This document shows, piece after piece, positions 14,281 through 22,737 of a stretch of 36,664 nt of DNA. The stretch covers positions 1 to 36,664 of the IMG/VR virus record IMGVR_UViG_3300037847_001041; one strand, given 5' to 3'. Below the pieces are notes generated by a model, which searched no databases, was not told where the DNA came from, and saw only the letters and a list, made by a program, of their open reading frames with translations. The translations under genes were made by a program, and so were the position numbers. This stretch comes from a virus. Every line of letters starts with the position of its first letter. The stretch's first letter is position 1.

Positions 14281-14740
14281 ATTGTCACCAAACTCAGATA
14301 ATATAGTTCAAATATTAGGTGTCAAAAGTGATATGGGTAAAAATGGTATGTGGCATTTATATACAGTAAAAAAAGATGGTAAAGTAGTAAAGTTTTTTGC
14401 ACCTACTGAAAAAGTTCATCAGAAACTAAGTGCCTTCAAAGTCAATGACATAGTTAATATTCACAAGGAAGAGTGGGGTGCAGGTAAAACTGTATGGAAA
14501 GTAGAATATCAAGGAGAAGCAAAGGGATCAACCAATGTTTCAATAGACGATAGAACTCACGATATACATAAACAGGTTTGCCTAAAGTTAGCTATGGATA
14601 TGATGGATAAAAAGAATGAAGTATTAACTACAGGTGATCTAGTTGTTATAGAAGCAAATATGATGCAACTACTTACAGTATTAGAAGGAACTAACGAAAC
14701 TGAAAATGAAACAGAAGAAAAAGACGAATTTGATTTTTGA
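14258..14740 (+). CDS. Probable single-stranded DNA-binding protein
   Basis: This 160-residue protein starts after AAAGGAG. Residues 15-90 are beta-rich with aromatic positions (MWHLYTVKKDGKVVKFFAP, NIHKEEWGAGKTVWKVEYQG), as in an OB fold. The C-terminus is an acidic, probably disordered tail ending in EKDEFDF, the hallmark of bacterial SSB and T7 gp2.5-like proteins that recruit partners through a terminal Phe. It lies between helicase and NinG/NinB-like genes, where an SSB is expected. Identity is inferred from fold pattern, tail and context. Confidence 0.65.
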   Translation: MQSQDAIKLSPNSDNIVQILGVKSDMGKNGMWHLYTVKKDGKVVKFFAPTEKVHQKLSAFKVNDIVNIHKEEWGAGKTVWKVEYQGEAKGSTNVSIDDRTHDIHKQVCLKLAMDMMDKKNEVLTTGDLVVIEANMMQLLTVLEGTNETENETEEKDEFDF

Positions 14741-14746
14741 TGCTCT

Positions 14747-15109
14747 GTGAAAAAACAATTATCAAAAAAACTCGACAAATTATGGTCAGACAAGATAAAA
14801 GAATATGGGATGTGCGAACATTGCCACAAAACAAAACCCCTAAATGCACATCACTTTTACTCACGATCCATCAGGTCTGTTCGTTGGGATATTGATAATG
14901 GTTTTTGTCTCTGTGTTGGGTGCCATGTGTTCTCCTCAAGTTTCTCTGCTCACAAAACTCCTGCAGAGTTTGTTGAATGGGCAGTTGAAAAGCGTGGCAC
15001 CCAATGGTATGAGACTGTTAAAGAAAGAAAAAATACTGTGGTAAAGTTTACAGATGATGACTATGAGGAGATAGCATTGAAACTTAAACAAACAACATTT
15101 GACTTTTAG
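14747..15109 (+). CDS. HNH-type, NinG/Rap-like protein
   Basis: This 120-residue protein starts with GTG 6 nt after the SSB stop. The GTG is favoured over an internal ATG (14810) because the Lys-rich helix before CEHCHKT is typical of the family. Motifs: CEHC (23-26), LNAHHFYSRS (32-41, the His pair), then CLCVGCH (54-60), a zinc-binding ββα-metal nuclease pattern. Lambda NinG (Rap) resolves recombination intermediates; a generic HNH nuclease is the alternative. The C-terminal end TTFDF is similar to the neighbouring SSB tip. Confidence 0.7.
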   Translation: MKKQLSKKLDKLWSDKIKEYGMCEHCHKTKPLNAHHFYSRSIRSVRWDIDNGFCLCVGCHVFSSSFSAHKTPAEFVEWAVEKRGTQWYETVKERKNTVVKFTDDDYEEIALKLKQTTFDF

Positions 15110-15148
15110 GTATATAATTGTTAATTTCATATATAAAGGAGAACAAAT

Positions 15149-15376
15149 ATGAAAAACTTACAAACAATAAAAAACAAAATTGGTAGCATTTGGAATTACA
15201 CAGAACTAGAGATGTCAGATTTTTCTAAAGCTGGATTACAAAAACACATCAACGAGATAAGTAATATAGTAAATGATGTACTAGGTGACTTAGAAGAGGT
15301 CAATACTTGTACAGTTTGCCAAAACAATATATGTGGTGCTTGTCTTGACGATATGGCTAAACAATTTAATGATTAA
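15149..15376 (+). CDS. Small protein with a C-terminal Cys pair motif
   Basis: This 75-residue protein has AAAGGAGAACAA. Residues 1-48 form helices (KNKIGSIWNYTELEMSDFSK, KHINEISNIVNDVLGDLEEV). CTVCQNNICGAC (54-65) is a C-x2-C-x5-C-x2-C metal-binding knuckle. No family is recognised. It is followed by a 259-bp non-coding stretch. Confidence 0.55.
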   Translation: MKNLQTIKNKIGSIWNYTELEMSDFSKAGLQKHINEISNIVNDVLGDLEEVNTCTVCQNNICGACLDDMAKQFND

Positions 15377-15379
15377 GAA

Positions 15380-15507
15380 TTGCCCCAATAAATCAATAAC
15401 TAAACCTGTGAGTGAAAAAAATAAACGATCAGGACAATGGTGTATTAGTAATTGAATGACAGATGTAATGTTTTCTTGTGGTTGGCACTAAAAGAAAACT
15501 GGGGCAA
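15380..15507 (+). ncRNA. Candidate structured RNA
   Basis: No ORF with a good start covers this region. TTGCCCCA (15380-15387) is exactly complementary to TGGGGCAA (15500-15507), closing a 128-nt domain. Just inside the 3' arm is a hairpin TTTTCTT/AAGAAAA (15471-15477 and 15492-15498) with an inner GTG/CAC, and CCTG/CAGG (15405-15408 and 15430-15433) may form another. It could be a phage regulatory RNA, a leader or an RNA antitoxin. No tRNA features were seen. Confidence 0.4.
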
Positions 15508-15519
15508 AATATTAGTGGC

Positions 15520-15592
15520 GATAGGGAACAGTAAAAGTTTTTTAACCTTTAATTGTTGTAGTTCTATCATATTAACTTTGACCTTCCCTATC
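15520..15592 (+). ncRNA. Second closed RNA domain
   Basis: GATAGGGAA (15520-15528) pairs perfectly with TTCCCTATC (15584-15592), and AAAGTT/AACTTT (15534-15539 and 15574-15579) extends it inside. It follows the first domain by 13 nt and precedes the 16-bp palindrome. It may be the 3' domain of the same RNA or a leader element for the next gene. Confidence 0.4.
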
Positions 15593-15599
15593 TATGCTA

Positions 15600-15623
15600 A
15601 TTTTGTTAAACATTTAACAAAAT
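15600..15623. repeat. 16-bp palindrome, copy beside a ribosome binding site
   Basis: The core at 15604-15619 is exact (CA-centred). Flanking bases extend symmetry to 11-bp arms. It is followed directly by AAAGGAG and the ATG at 15636, the same geometry as the copies at 7400 and 9469. Confidence 0.8.
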
Positions 15624-15635
15624 AAAGGAGATAAA

Positions 15636-15809
15636 ATGGTATTACATTACTTTACAGAAATACTACAGACCCAAGCATTTGATGTATTGTTATCTAATTT
15701 TTTTTGGGTATGTCTATGGGGATTGATGACATGGAGGCTACATACATTAGAAAAAAGAATCAGAGAATATTTAAACTACACAATGGAGTCTAATAGTGAT
15801 AATGTTTGA
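15636..15809 (+). CDS. 57-residue single-pass membrane protein
   Basis: It starts at ATG 15636 after AAAGGAG. Residues 18-33 (VLLSNFFWVCLWGLMTW region) form a hydrophobic helix, and basic residues after it (R34, K40, R41, R43) place the C-terminus inside. Together with the next gene it makes a pair of overlapping membrane microproteins downstream of the structured region, so an early or middle membrane function is likely. Not recognised. Confidence 0.55.
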   Translation: MVLHYFTEILQTQAFDVLLSNFFWVCLWGLMTWRLHTLEKRIREYLNYTMESNSDNV

Positions 15810-15933
15810 TATTGCAGAGTGGGTTGTAACTTTCTTTTTTTTTAGTTTAGGGTCTCTATTGTTTTCTCTAGCTTTATTGATTGGTTTTCATGTTTTTTTA
15901 CAGATCATAGAAAGATTTCAGTATGAAAGTTAA
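15802..15933 (+). CDS. 43-residue membrane protein
   Basis: It overlaps the preceding gene by 8 nt and the following gene by 11 nt. Residues 8-37 are almost wholly hydrophobic (VVTFFFFSLGSLLFSLALLI and on) and give one long membrane helix; the end is charged (ERFQYES). There is no clear ribosome site, so translation would depend on coupling. Function unknown. Confidence 0.45.
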   Translation: MFDIAEWVVTFFFFSLGSLLFSLALLIGFHVFLQIIERFQYES

Positions 15934-16249
15934 TGACTTTATGAAGTGGGCAAAGTCTATGCAGGATGAAGAAAATAGACTTATGCTAGTTAAAGGAGAA
16001 GAGTACACAGTATCCAATGAAGATAAGTTTAAAAACTTTAAAAGCATTGGAGATAGAATGAATTTAAGAGCAGAGCAGGTTGCTCTTATTTATTTATTAA
16101 AGCACATGGATTCCATCAGAAACTATGTGCTAAATGGTAAGGAAGTATCAGAAGAACCTATAGTTGGTAGAATACAGGATGCACGAAATTATTTATTATT
16201 GCTAGGTGGTATAATTGAAGAAGGTAAAAGCAAAGGAAAAAACAAATAA
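15923..16249 (+). CDS. DUF1599 / nucleotide modification associated domain 1-like protein
   Basis: This 108-residue helical protein shows the family pattern I recall: KGEEYTVSNEDKFKNFKSIGDR (about 24-45), YLLKHMDSIRNYVLN (57-71), then SEEPIVGRIQDARNYLLLLGGII (76-98). The fold is all-alpha, related in shape to MazG-type NTP pyrophosphatases, and the domain is associated with phage nucleotide metabolism or base modification. No base-modifying enzyme was recognised beside it, so the role stays open. Confidence 0.65.
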   Translation: MKVNDFMKWAKSMQDEENRLMLVKGEEYTVSNEDKFKNFKSIGDRMNLRAEQVALIYLLKHMDSIRNYVLNGKEVSEEPIVGRIQDARNYLLLLGGIIEEGKSKGKNK

Positions 16250-16472
16250 ATTTGGCTCTATACAATGGGTTATTGATGCTCTTGATAGTAATATTATAGA
16301 AAAGAAAACAAGAGACAATCATAAAATGGATCAAATCAGAGCAGATGAAAGTCTTTGGTGGTGTCCAGAGTGTCGTAAAAAATGGAATATATTTGAAGGT
16401 GAACTTTGGAAATCTTCCGATATAAAACTGTGGGAAGCTAGGATATGTCCAGACTGCGATTTGCTTGTGTAA
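16215..16472 (+). CDS. Zinc-ribbon protein
   Basis: I place the start at TTG 16215 (AGGTGG 5 bases upstream), giving 85 residues and a 35-nt overlap with the preceding gene; ATG 16326 is a shorter alternative. WWCPECRKKW and ARICPDCDL supply two CPxC knuckles about 30 residues apart, a zinc ribbon. Location next to a NinB-like gene suggests nucleic-acid metabolism, unproven. Confidence 0.55.
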   Translation: MKKVKAKEKTNKFGSIQWVIDALDSNIIEKKTRDNHKMDQIRADESLWWCPECRKKWNIFEGELWKSSDIKLWEARICPDCDLLV

Positions 16473-16804
16473 TAAAAAATGGAAAGATGTCTTTACTAAA
16501 TAGAGCAGAGTTTGATAATGCTATATCTAAGTTACAAGGTGAATATTATATTGAACTAAAAGAAACTGGTGTACGCTCTGCCCAGCAAAATAATTATTAC
16601 TGGAAGATTGTAGGTATATTGGGTGAGGAACTGGGATATACTGAACAAGAAATGCACGCTACTATAAAAAATCATTTTAATGTAGAAAGCACCAAAACAC
16701 TATCAACAAAAGAGTTTTCAGTATTTATAGAGCGTTTAATTAGATGGTCTGCTGTTGAATTAAACATAGTTATTCCTGATCCTAAAACTCTTCTTCAATC
16801 TTGA
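16445..16804 (+). CDS. NinB-like recombination protein
   Basis: This 119-residue protein contains the pattern of lambda NinB-type proteins: YYIELKETGVRSAQQNNYYW (about 34-53, the 'RS.QQN.YYW' core), GYTEQEMHATIKNHF (64-78), then STKEFSVFIERLIRWSA and a VIPDPK end (about 110-115). NinB binds single-stranded DNA and helps recombination. It is last in the rightward early block and overlaps the convergent tail gene by 23 nt at the 3' ends. Confidence 0.7.
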   Translation: MSRLRFACVIKNGKMSLLNRAEFDNAISKLQGEYYIELKETGVRSAQQNNYYWKIVGILGEELGYTEQEMHATIKNHFNVESTKTLSTKEFSVFIERLIRWSAVELNIVIPDPKTLLQS

Positions 16805-17912
16805 GTGATATATTAAATACATCAGGTGCAACTTGATCCATTTCTAAAGAGTCTTGAGCAAATCTAGCGTATATAAATTCGGATTCTGCATTTGAACCAG
16901 TACTAGCTGAGTCTATCGAAAAAACAAAAGGGTGTAGGTTGCCATCTGTCATATTCCATACATCCTGAACAAAAGAATCATTTGTATAGTCTATTATTCC
17001 ATATTCAGTTGGCATTATATCAGAGCTTTGCAAATATGAAAAAGATAGGTCGTAGGCAATTCTTCCCCCAAAAACATATTGACTGTAGCTTGAAGTTGTA
17101 AATGGAGACTTGCTTGTTGTTGTAGCTGTTCTTCCAGTTGATGTTTTAGTAGCGTACCTTTGACCACCTAAAGATTCTTGTATGCTTGTTTTATCATATA
17201 TTATTGATCTTTTGACATTTAAATCAGGAGAAACTGGCATTGTATATACTTCACCTATTTCTATTCCACCAAGAGTTAAATCTGTTGTATTAAAACTTCC
17301 ACTTGAACTTGTATCACTACTTGAACTGTCTCCTTCAAACTGTATTCCTATAAATCTAAATCCTGTAAAATCAGAGCTATCACTTGTTTTTACAATTTTT
17401 ATAATAGTTGTTCCATCAGATGAAGGATGTACATGAATACTTTTACCATTTGAAGATTTAACAATGCTGTCAGCATTTACTACCTCTACTGGAGTATAAT
17501 TAACACCTTCTGGATTGCCTTCATCATCTGTACCTGCACTAAAAGAATTTTCTAAGGCACTTGCTCCGTTTACATCATTTATTTCATCTGCTGAACTGCC
17601 TACAAATATTCTAAATTTACCATTACAGCTATGTAGGTTATGATTTAATATTGTTATAAAAGTTGTACGCCATTGATCAGTTCCCATGTTATAATTAAAT
17701 AAAACATGATCAAGTTTACTAAAGCTAGAAGCACTTGTATTAAATGTGCATAGATCTAAAGGTTTTCCATTATGTAAAGTTGAAATACTTCCTGTTTGAA
17801 AATCAATTAAATCGCTACCTGTAATTATAGATGCTATTGCACCACCCCTACCTCTTTGATGTCTTATTCTATCTGGATAAAAAACTGGTGTTCTAATGTT
17901 CATGTTTGCCAT
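16782..17912 (-). CDS. Virion tail-tip protein (uncertain class)
   Basis: This 376-residue protein is beta-rich with Ser/Thr-rich stretches (a DSSSSDTSSSGSF loop at about 193-205). It is last in the leftward structural operon, after the tape measure and hub-like genes, so a distal tail or tail-tip role is likely. The beginning NMNIRTPVFYPDRIRHQRGR has a positively charged patch. No family match is certain. It lies 1 nt after the 760-residue gene. Confidence 0.55.
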   Translation of the reverse strand: MANMNIRTPVFYPDRIRHQRGRGGAIASIITGSDLIDFQTGSISTLHNGKPLDLCTFNTSASSFSKLDHVLFNYNMGTDQWRTTFITILNHNLHSCNGKFRIFVGSSADEINDVNGASALENSFSAGTDDEGNPEGVNYTPVEVVNADSIVKSSNGKSIHVHPSSDGTTIIKIVKTSDSSDFTGFRFIGIQFEGDSSSSDTSSSGSFNTTDLTLGGIEIGEVYTMPVSPDLNVKRSIIYDKTSIQESLGGQRYATKTSTGRTATTTSKSPFTTSSYSQYVFGGRIAYDLSFSYLQSSDIMPTEYGIIDYTNDSFVQDVWNMTDGNLHPFVFSIDSASTGSNAESEFIYARFAQDSLEMDQVAPDVFNISLKIEEEF

Positions 17913-17913
17913 T

Positions 17914-20196
17914 TTAAATCTCTCTTGCTGTTATTTTAAGTGTTCCAACTGTTCTTTGTGTTCTTACGATCATAAAATTTATATTACTCCAAGATGAAGA
18001 GTTGTCTCCTAATGGAGTCTCAGGAAACATATTATCGTTGTTAAATTTTATTATATTACCTACTTCTAAAGAAATATAACTAGGGTCTACAATTCCAAAG
18101 TCTACTAAAAGCTTAGGTTGTCCAAATATATTCATATAATAATTAGCATAAGAATCATTTGGAGTTGTTCCATTTTGAATAATAGTTGCTCCTTGATAGC
18201 TAATTAAAGTATCTAAATTAACAGTTTTAATATTTTCTTTTGATTGAATATTTAATTCAGATCTAATACCTGAAACTTCAGCAGTTGTTTGCTCTACATA
18301 ATTATTTGTCGCAGGATTTTTATGATAATTTATAATTAATTTAGTAACTAAATTAGTATATGGTAATACTTGAATTTTTACATTGTTTATTTCATTTTTA
18401 CTTAATTCTGTTATTTCTGATGAAGAATAACTATCTTTAATAAATAAATACTGAGGTTGTGTTATGTCTCCCTGTTTGTACCTAAAAATAAATCCATGTT
18501 CTTTTTGCAATTTTTCTAATAAAGATTTTAAAGGCACTTGCTCTGTTGTGTTATATACAAGTTTCCAATTTGCTCTAGCTGTATTTAAATCATCCCATCC
18601 TACTGGGGTAGATGTACTCATATTTGTAAAACTTATTAAAGCTTGTCTATGTGCTTCAGGTGCAGTATCTATAGTAGTTGCACTACCTGAGTATGTTTCT
18701 TTTTCTCCATCTGCTCCTGTGTAAAGAAAATCTCTAGGTTCATCTTTATTGTCTTGCATACTTATTACAACTCTAACATCATGTATTCTAAAAAAAGCTG
18801 AGTATCCACCAGCCTGTGTTTGCTCACTTACATGAGGAGCAGTAGTTACTAATATAAATAAATTTTTTGCTTTGTCAGGATTTGAAACTGTAATGTAGTC
18901 AAGATTAGTTGTGCTATTGCTATCTCCTTGATCATTTACTTTAATTGCTGATGTAGAAGTTGAACTAGGACTTAATGAAAAATTGTCTATTTGAGTAAAA
19001 CCAGTTAAACTTGTATCTGTAGGGTCTGTTTCTGTCCAATTATAATAAATATTCATATTGATATTATTACTTAATGTTGGATCAGCTCCACTAATCCCAT
19101 AAGCATAGTATATTTGAAATTTCATTCCATCTTTTATTTCTCCATCAAAATTAGGTATAGAATATTTTAATAAAGTTCTTTTGTTACCTTGAGTAGTGTT
19201 AACAGTCATATTATTAAATGATATAGTTGCAAAATTAGTAGTATGAGGGTCATCATCTATTAAAAAACTATTGCTTTCAAATTCATAATCAATAGAATTA
19301 TCTAAACCTGTTATGTTGTTTGCACCAGCTACTCTTCTAACAGTTTTAGGTTTAAATTTAAATGCTCTTTCACCTCTTGTTTTTCCATCAATTGAAGAAG
19401 CATCACTTATATCATAATATACTGTTCTGCTATTAACTGTGTCAGAAAGAGTTGTTTTGTCGCTACTTAAAGCTGTAGAAAATGCTGATGAAACTGCTAG
19501 TGGGATCATAAGGTCAGCACTTTTATCGTAAACATAAGAAGTTGTTTGCCCTAATGCAAAACTTCCTGAAATTTTACTTTCATTGTACCCTAAAATGTAA
19601 AAATTTATAGGAACAACAGATGCAATAGCTGGTTGTATTTGATCTTTTACAACAGGACTATAAGGTATTTTTTTATACGTATGGTATAAATTAGGATGTA
19701 CAAATTTAGGATTTGAGTATGAAGTAAAAGCTTGATAACTATTAAAATCTCCATAAGATAAAGGAATTAAAACTCCAGCATCATCTTCATCTTGAGGAAC
19801 AGTAACAAAATCCCACGGCATAGCAGATGAGCAACTTAAATTTATTTTAAAACCATCATACGAAATATCATTTATTCTAAATTTATTTACTGTTGTTGCT
19901 GTTCCATCAATTAACAAATCAACTTGAATTTGTTGATTTATATAAGAGTTTGTCCCACCATAAAGTTCTTCAGACAATTTTTTTGATGAATATTGAAAAT
20001 CAGCAATTTGCAATGATATTGAACTTGTAGTGCTTGTGCTGTTATCTAAATCTATTGCTTCTGTAATTGTAGGTTTATTTAATACAGCTCCATGATAAAA
20101 ATTATTACTATGTGTCACATCTGCAAAAGCAAGTCTTACAAATCCTGAGTTGTTGTTAGATAAAGTAAAAAGCCAATTTTCATTTATATTGCTCAT
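17914..20196 (-). CDS. Large tail-tip / baseplate hub-like protein
   Basis: This 760-residue protein starts directly after the tape measure stop (TAA-ATG). It begins NENWLFTLSNNNSGFVRLAF and is mostly beta-strand with many Thr/Ser/Asn repeats. LISYQGATIIQNGTTPNDSYANYYMNIFG and VGNIIKFNNDN in the C-terminal quarter resemble hub or tail-tip domains built from barrels. The order tape measure, hub, tip is the normal siphovirus arrangement. Function is inferred from position and composition; the receptor may instead be bound by the long fibre. Confidence 0.6.
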   Translation of the reverse strand: MSNINENWLFTLSNNNSGFVRLAFADVTHSNNFYHGAVLNKPTITEAIDLDNSTSTTSSISLQIADFQYSSKKLSEELYGGTNSYINQQIQVDLLIDGTATTVNKFRINDISYDGFKINLSCSSAMPWDFVTVPQDEDDAGVLIPLSYGDFNSYQAFTSYSNPKFVHPNLYHTYKKIPYSPVVKDQIQPAIASVVPINFYILGYNESKISGSFALGQTTSYVYDKSADLMIPLAVSSAFSTALSSDKTTLSDTVNSRTVYYDISDASSIDGKTRGERAFKFKPKTVRRVAGANNITGLDNSIDYEFESNSFLIDDDPHTTNFATISFNNMTVNTTQGNKRTLLKYSIPNFDGEIKDGMKFQIYYAYGISGADPTLSNNINMNIYYNWTETDPTDTSLTGFTQIDNFSLSPSSTSTSAIKVNDQGDSNSTTNLDYITVSNPDKAKNLFILVTTAPHVSEQTQAGGYSAFFRIHDVRVVISMQDNKDEPRDFLYTGADGEKETYSGSATTIDTAPEAHRQALISFTNMSTSTPVGWDDLNTARANWKLVYNTTEQVPLKSLLEKLQKEHGFIFRYKQGDITQPQYLFIKDSYSSSEITELSKNEINNVKIQVLPYTNLVTKLIINYHKNPATNNYVEQTTAEVSGIRSELNIQSKENIKTVNLDTLISYQGATIIQNGTTPNDSYANYYMNIFGQPKLLVDFGIVDPSYISLEVGNIIKFNNDNMFPETPLGDNSSSWSNINFMIVRTQRTVGTLKITAREI

Positions 20197-22737
20197 TTAT
20201 GCTCCTATATTAGCTCTTCCATTTCTTAAAGCCTTATTAATAGCAGGTATTATATTATCTACAACGCTATCATCAACGAGTGGAGCTGAAATATTAATAT
20301 TTACAGATGGCATACTTCTTCCTTGATTAATTTCATTCATTGTTTCTACACCAAGACTTTGAACAGCGTTCCTAGACATTACAAACTCTCCTCTTTCTGC
20401 TTCAATAATTGTTCCACCTTGAGAATGTCTATTACCCCCAACTAATCCACCTGATTCAAAGCTTGGTGGTGGTTGAGAAGCTACAATACCAGCTTGAGCT
20501 AATCCTAATGCTCCAACTAATACAGATAGAGGAATATTAGGCAAAGCCTCAACTACAGCACTTGCTGTATCCATAGCAATTTGAACAAGATTAGCATTTT
20601 TCTTCATATTAAAAATTTTAATTTCTTCTTTAGCAAAACTTTTTGTTACTTCATGCTCCATATTTTTTCTTTCTTCTGCACTAGCTCTTTGAAATCTATT
20701 GGTGCTTCTTAAAGCATTTAATTCATTTTGCTTTCTTCTTTCAAGGTCTTGTTCCATAGCTCCTGTTAAACCATTAAAAGCTCCTAGAGCTAATCCTACT
20801 TGGTCGTTTACCATAGCTGTTCTTGCTTGCATTTCTTCAGCAAAAATTTGTTTTCTTTGTTCTGAGAAAAACATATCTGCTTCTAGCATTTGTTGGTCTG
20901 TTAAGTTTTTACTACTAAAAAATTGCATTTCTAATTTAAGTAAATCACTTAATCTTTTTTCTGAAGTAGTTTTAAGAACTGCATTTTTAGCTTCTTCAGA
21001 TGCTTTAAATCTTTCTAACCCTTTACTTGATCTAAAGTTTTCTATATCTTCATCTAATTTTAAAGATTTTTCTTTTTCTTCATTTAATTTTTTATTAGAC
21101 TTTAATTCACTTTCTTTTGCTATCTTTAAATTTTGAATTGCTAATGTTTCTTTTAAAATTTGATCTATAATTAATTGTTGAAAACCAGTTAAATTCTTTC
21201 TTTCTTTTCCATGTTCTATATCAATTTGTAATGATTTTAATTGAGCTTCTGAGGCTCCTTCTAACTCAGCTCGTTTTAATTTTAACTGTATTAATTCTTC
21301 AGTCAAAGAAGTATTAATAGACTTAGAATTTTTAATTTGCTTATCTCTTAATTTAATATTTCTTTCAATAACATCATTTGCAGTTTCTTCTTGATTTATT
21401 AATTCTTTTATACTTTGCCTTAAAATATTAGCTTTATCTGCTAAATCTTCTTTTTTATCTAATTGTTCTTTAGTTAAATTAGAAGAATTTTTTAATTCAT
21501 CATTATATTGTAAAAAAGTAAAAGTAAGAGTTGTTAATGCTCCAACTAACAAGCCTATTGGATTTTTTAATATAGCAACATTAAAAGCTTTTTGTTGAGT
21601 AGTTGCTAAAAGTACTGCTGTTTTGTAAACACCATAAGCTGTTGCAAGAGACATAATTCCATTAAAAAATGTTTTAAAGTCACTAGCATCTAAAGAATCT
21701 GTTAAATCTCTTGTTATTTCTGCAATAACTTTTAAACTAGGAGCTAAAGCTTTTCCAATTTCTACTGAAAGATCAGATGCAGATGCTCCAAGAGAATCAA
21801 AAGCCATTTGAGTAGTTTCTACTTCTGGTGCAAGTAATTTAGCTAACAAACGAGCTTGCTTCATTGTTTCATTTGTAAAAGCTTGTTTTTTTTCTAAATC
21901 TGTTAAATCACTTGCATTTTTATTTATTTGTTTTGCATAATTTTCATAGGCTTCACTACTTCTAACCATAATACCTATATTATCAAGCATTAATCTTGAT
22001 TGCCTTCCAATACCAGTAACTAATGATTCAACAGATTGAGCTGTATCTCTACCTAAAGCATTTCCGAGTCTTTGAGCTATGTCAAACATTTCAGCCATTT
22101 CATTTGAGTTTTTAGCAACACCTAAAACCATTGCATTGTTTGCTTGCTGAAATAAATCAAAAGATGACATTGTATTATTAGTAGCTTGTCTAAGCTGACT
22201 TAATGCTTGTTGAGCATTTTCAGCTCCACCTGATAAAGCATTAAACGATCTTTCCATAGACTCTACCTTAGCAAATTCTTGAGTAAACCTAAGAAGTTGC
22301 CTTACACCTAAAGCCATAGCAAAATTAAAAAGCAATAACTGTGATCTTAAAACAGCAAATGATCCACCTAATATTCTTGTACTAATATCTGCTTTAGTTT
22401 GCTCTGCTATGTATTTTTTTGTAGCAAGAGTAACTTTTTCTAATGACACTCTACTTCCTGCTAAAGCAGAGCCAAAGTGCTTGTTAGACACAACTACTTT
22501 ATTATAGTCAAAACCTAAAGCAGTTAGTTTTACTCTTAATTTATCTAAAGCTATTGCATTTTTTTCTGCTTGAGTCTTACCTTGTTTTTGAGAAACAGTA
22601 TGTTTTTTATTAGAGTCTATAATTTTTGCTTGTGTATTTAAAAGCTTTTTAGTTTCTTTATCTAAAGCTTTTATAGCTCTTACTAAACTTTCATCTCCAT
22701 CTGGTTTAAAGTGAATTTTTACTATATTATCTGCCAT
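20197..22737 (-). CDS. Tail tape measure protein
   Basis: This 846-residue protein is the ruler for tail length and is packed in the tail tube. It has helical repeats, the typical N-terminal region with SRVSLEKVTLATKKYI and FAKVESMERSFNALSGGAEN (about 158-177), a hydrophobic segment LLVGALTTLTFTFLQ (about 393-407), a long Lys/Glu coiled coil (about 425-610) and a C-terminus ending FESGGLVGGNRHSQGGTI. At about 0.15 nm per residue the tail would be near 125 nm. It overlaps the preceding gene by 11 nt. Confidence 0.9.
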   Translation of the reverse strand: MADNIVKIHFKPDGDESLVRAIKALDKETKKLLNTQAKIIDSNKKHTVSQKQGKTQAEKNAIALDKLRVKLTALGFDYNKVVVSNKHFGSALAGSRVSLEKVTLATKKYIAEQTKADISTRILGGSFAVLRSQLLLFNFAMALGVRQLLRFTQEFAKVESMERSFNALSGGAENAQQALSQLRQATNNTMSSFDLFQQANNAMVLGVAKNSNEMAEMFDIAQRLGNALGRDTAQSVESLVTGIGRQSRLMLDNIGIMVRSSEAYENYAKQINKNASDLTDLEKKQAFTNETMKQARLLAKLLAPEVETTQMAFDSLGASASDLSVEIGKALAPSLKVIAEITRDLTDSLDASDFKTFFNGIMSLATAYGVYKTAVLLATTQQKAFNVAILKNPIGLLVGALTTLTFTFLQYNDELKNSSNLTKEQLDKKEDLADKANILRQSIKELINQEETANDVIERNIKLRDKQIKNSKSINTSLTEELIQLKLKRAELEGASEAQLKSLQIDIEHGKERKNLTGFQQLIIDQILKETLAIQNLKIAKESELKSNKKLNEEKEKSLKLDEDIENFRSSKGLERFKASEEAKNAVLKTTSEKRLSDLLKLEMQFFSSKNLTDQQMLEADMFFSEQRKQIFAEEMQARTAMVNDQVGLALGAFNGLTGAMEQDLERRKQNELNALRSTNRFQRASAEERKNMEHEVTKSFAKEEIKIFNMKKNANLVQIAMDTASAVVEALPNIPLSVLVGALGLAQAGIVASQPPPSFESGGLVGGNRHSQGGTIIEAERGEFVMSRNAVQSLGVETMNEINQGRSMPSVNINISAPLVDDSVVDNIIPAINKALRNGRANIGA

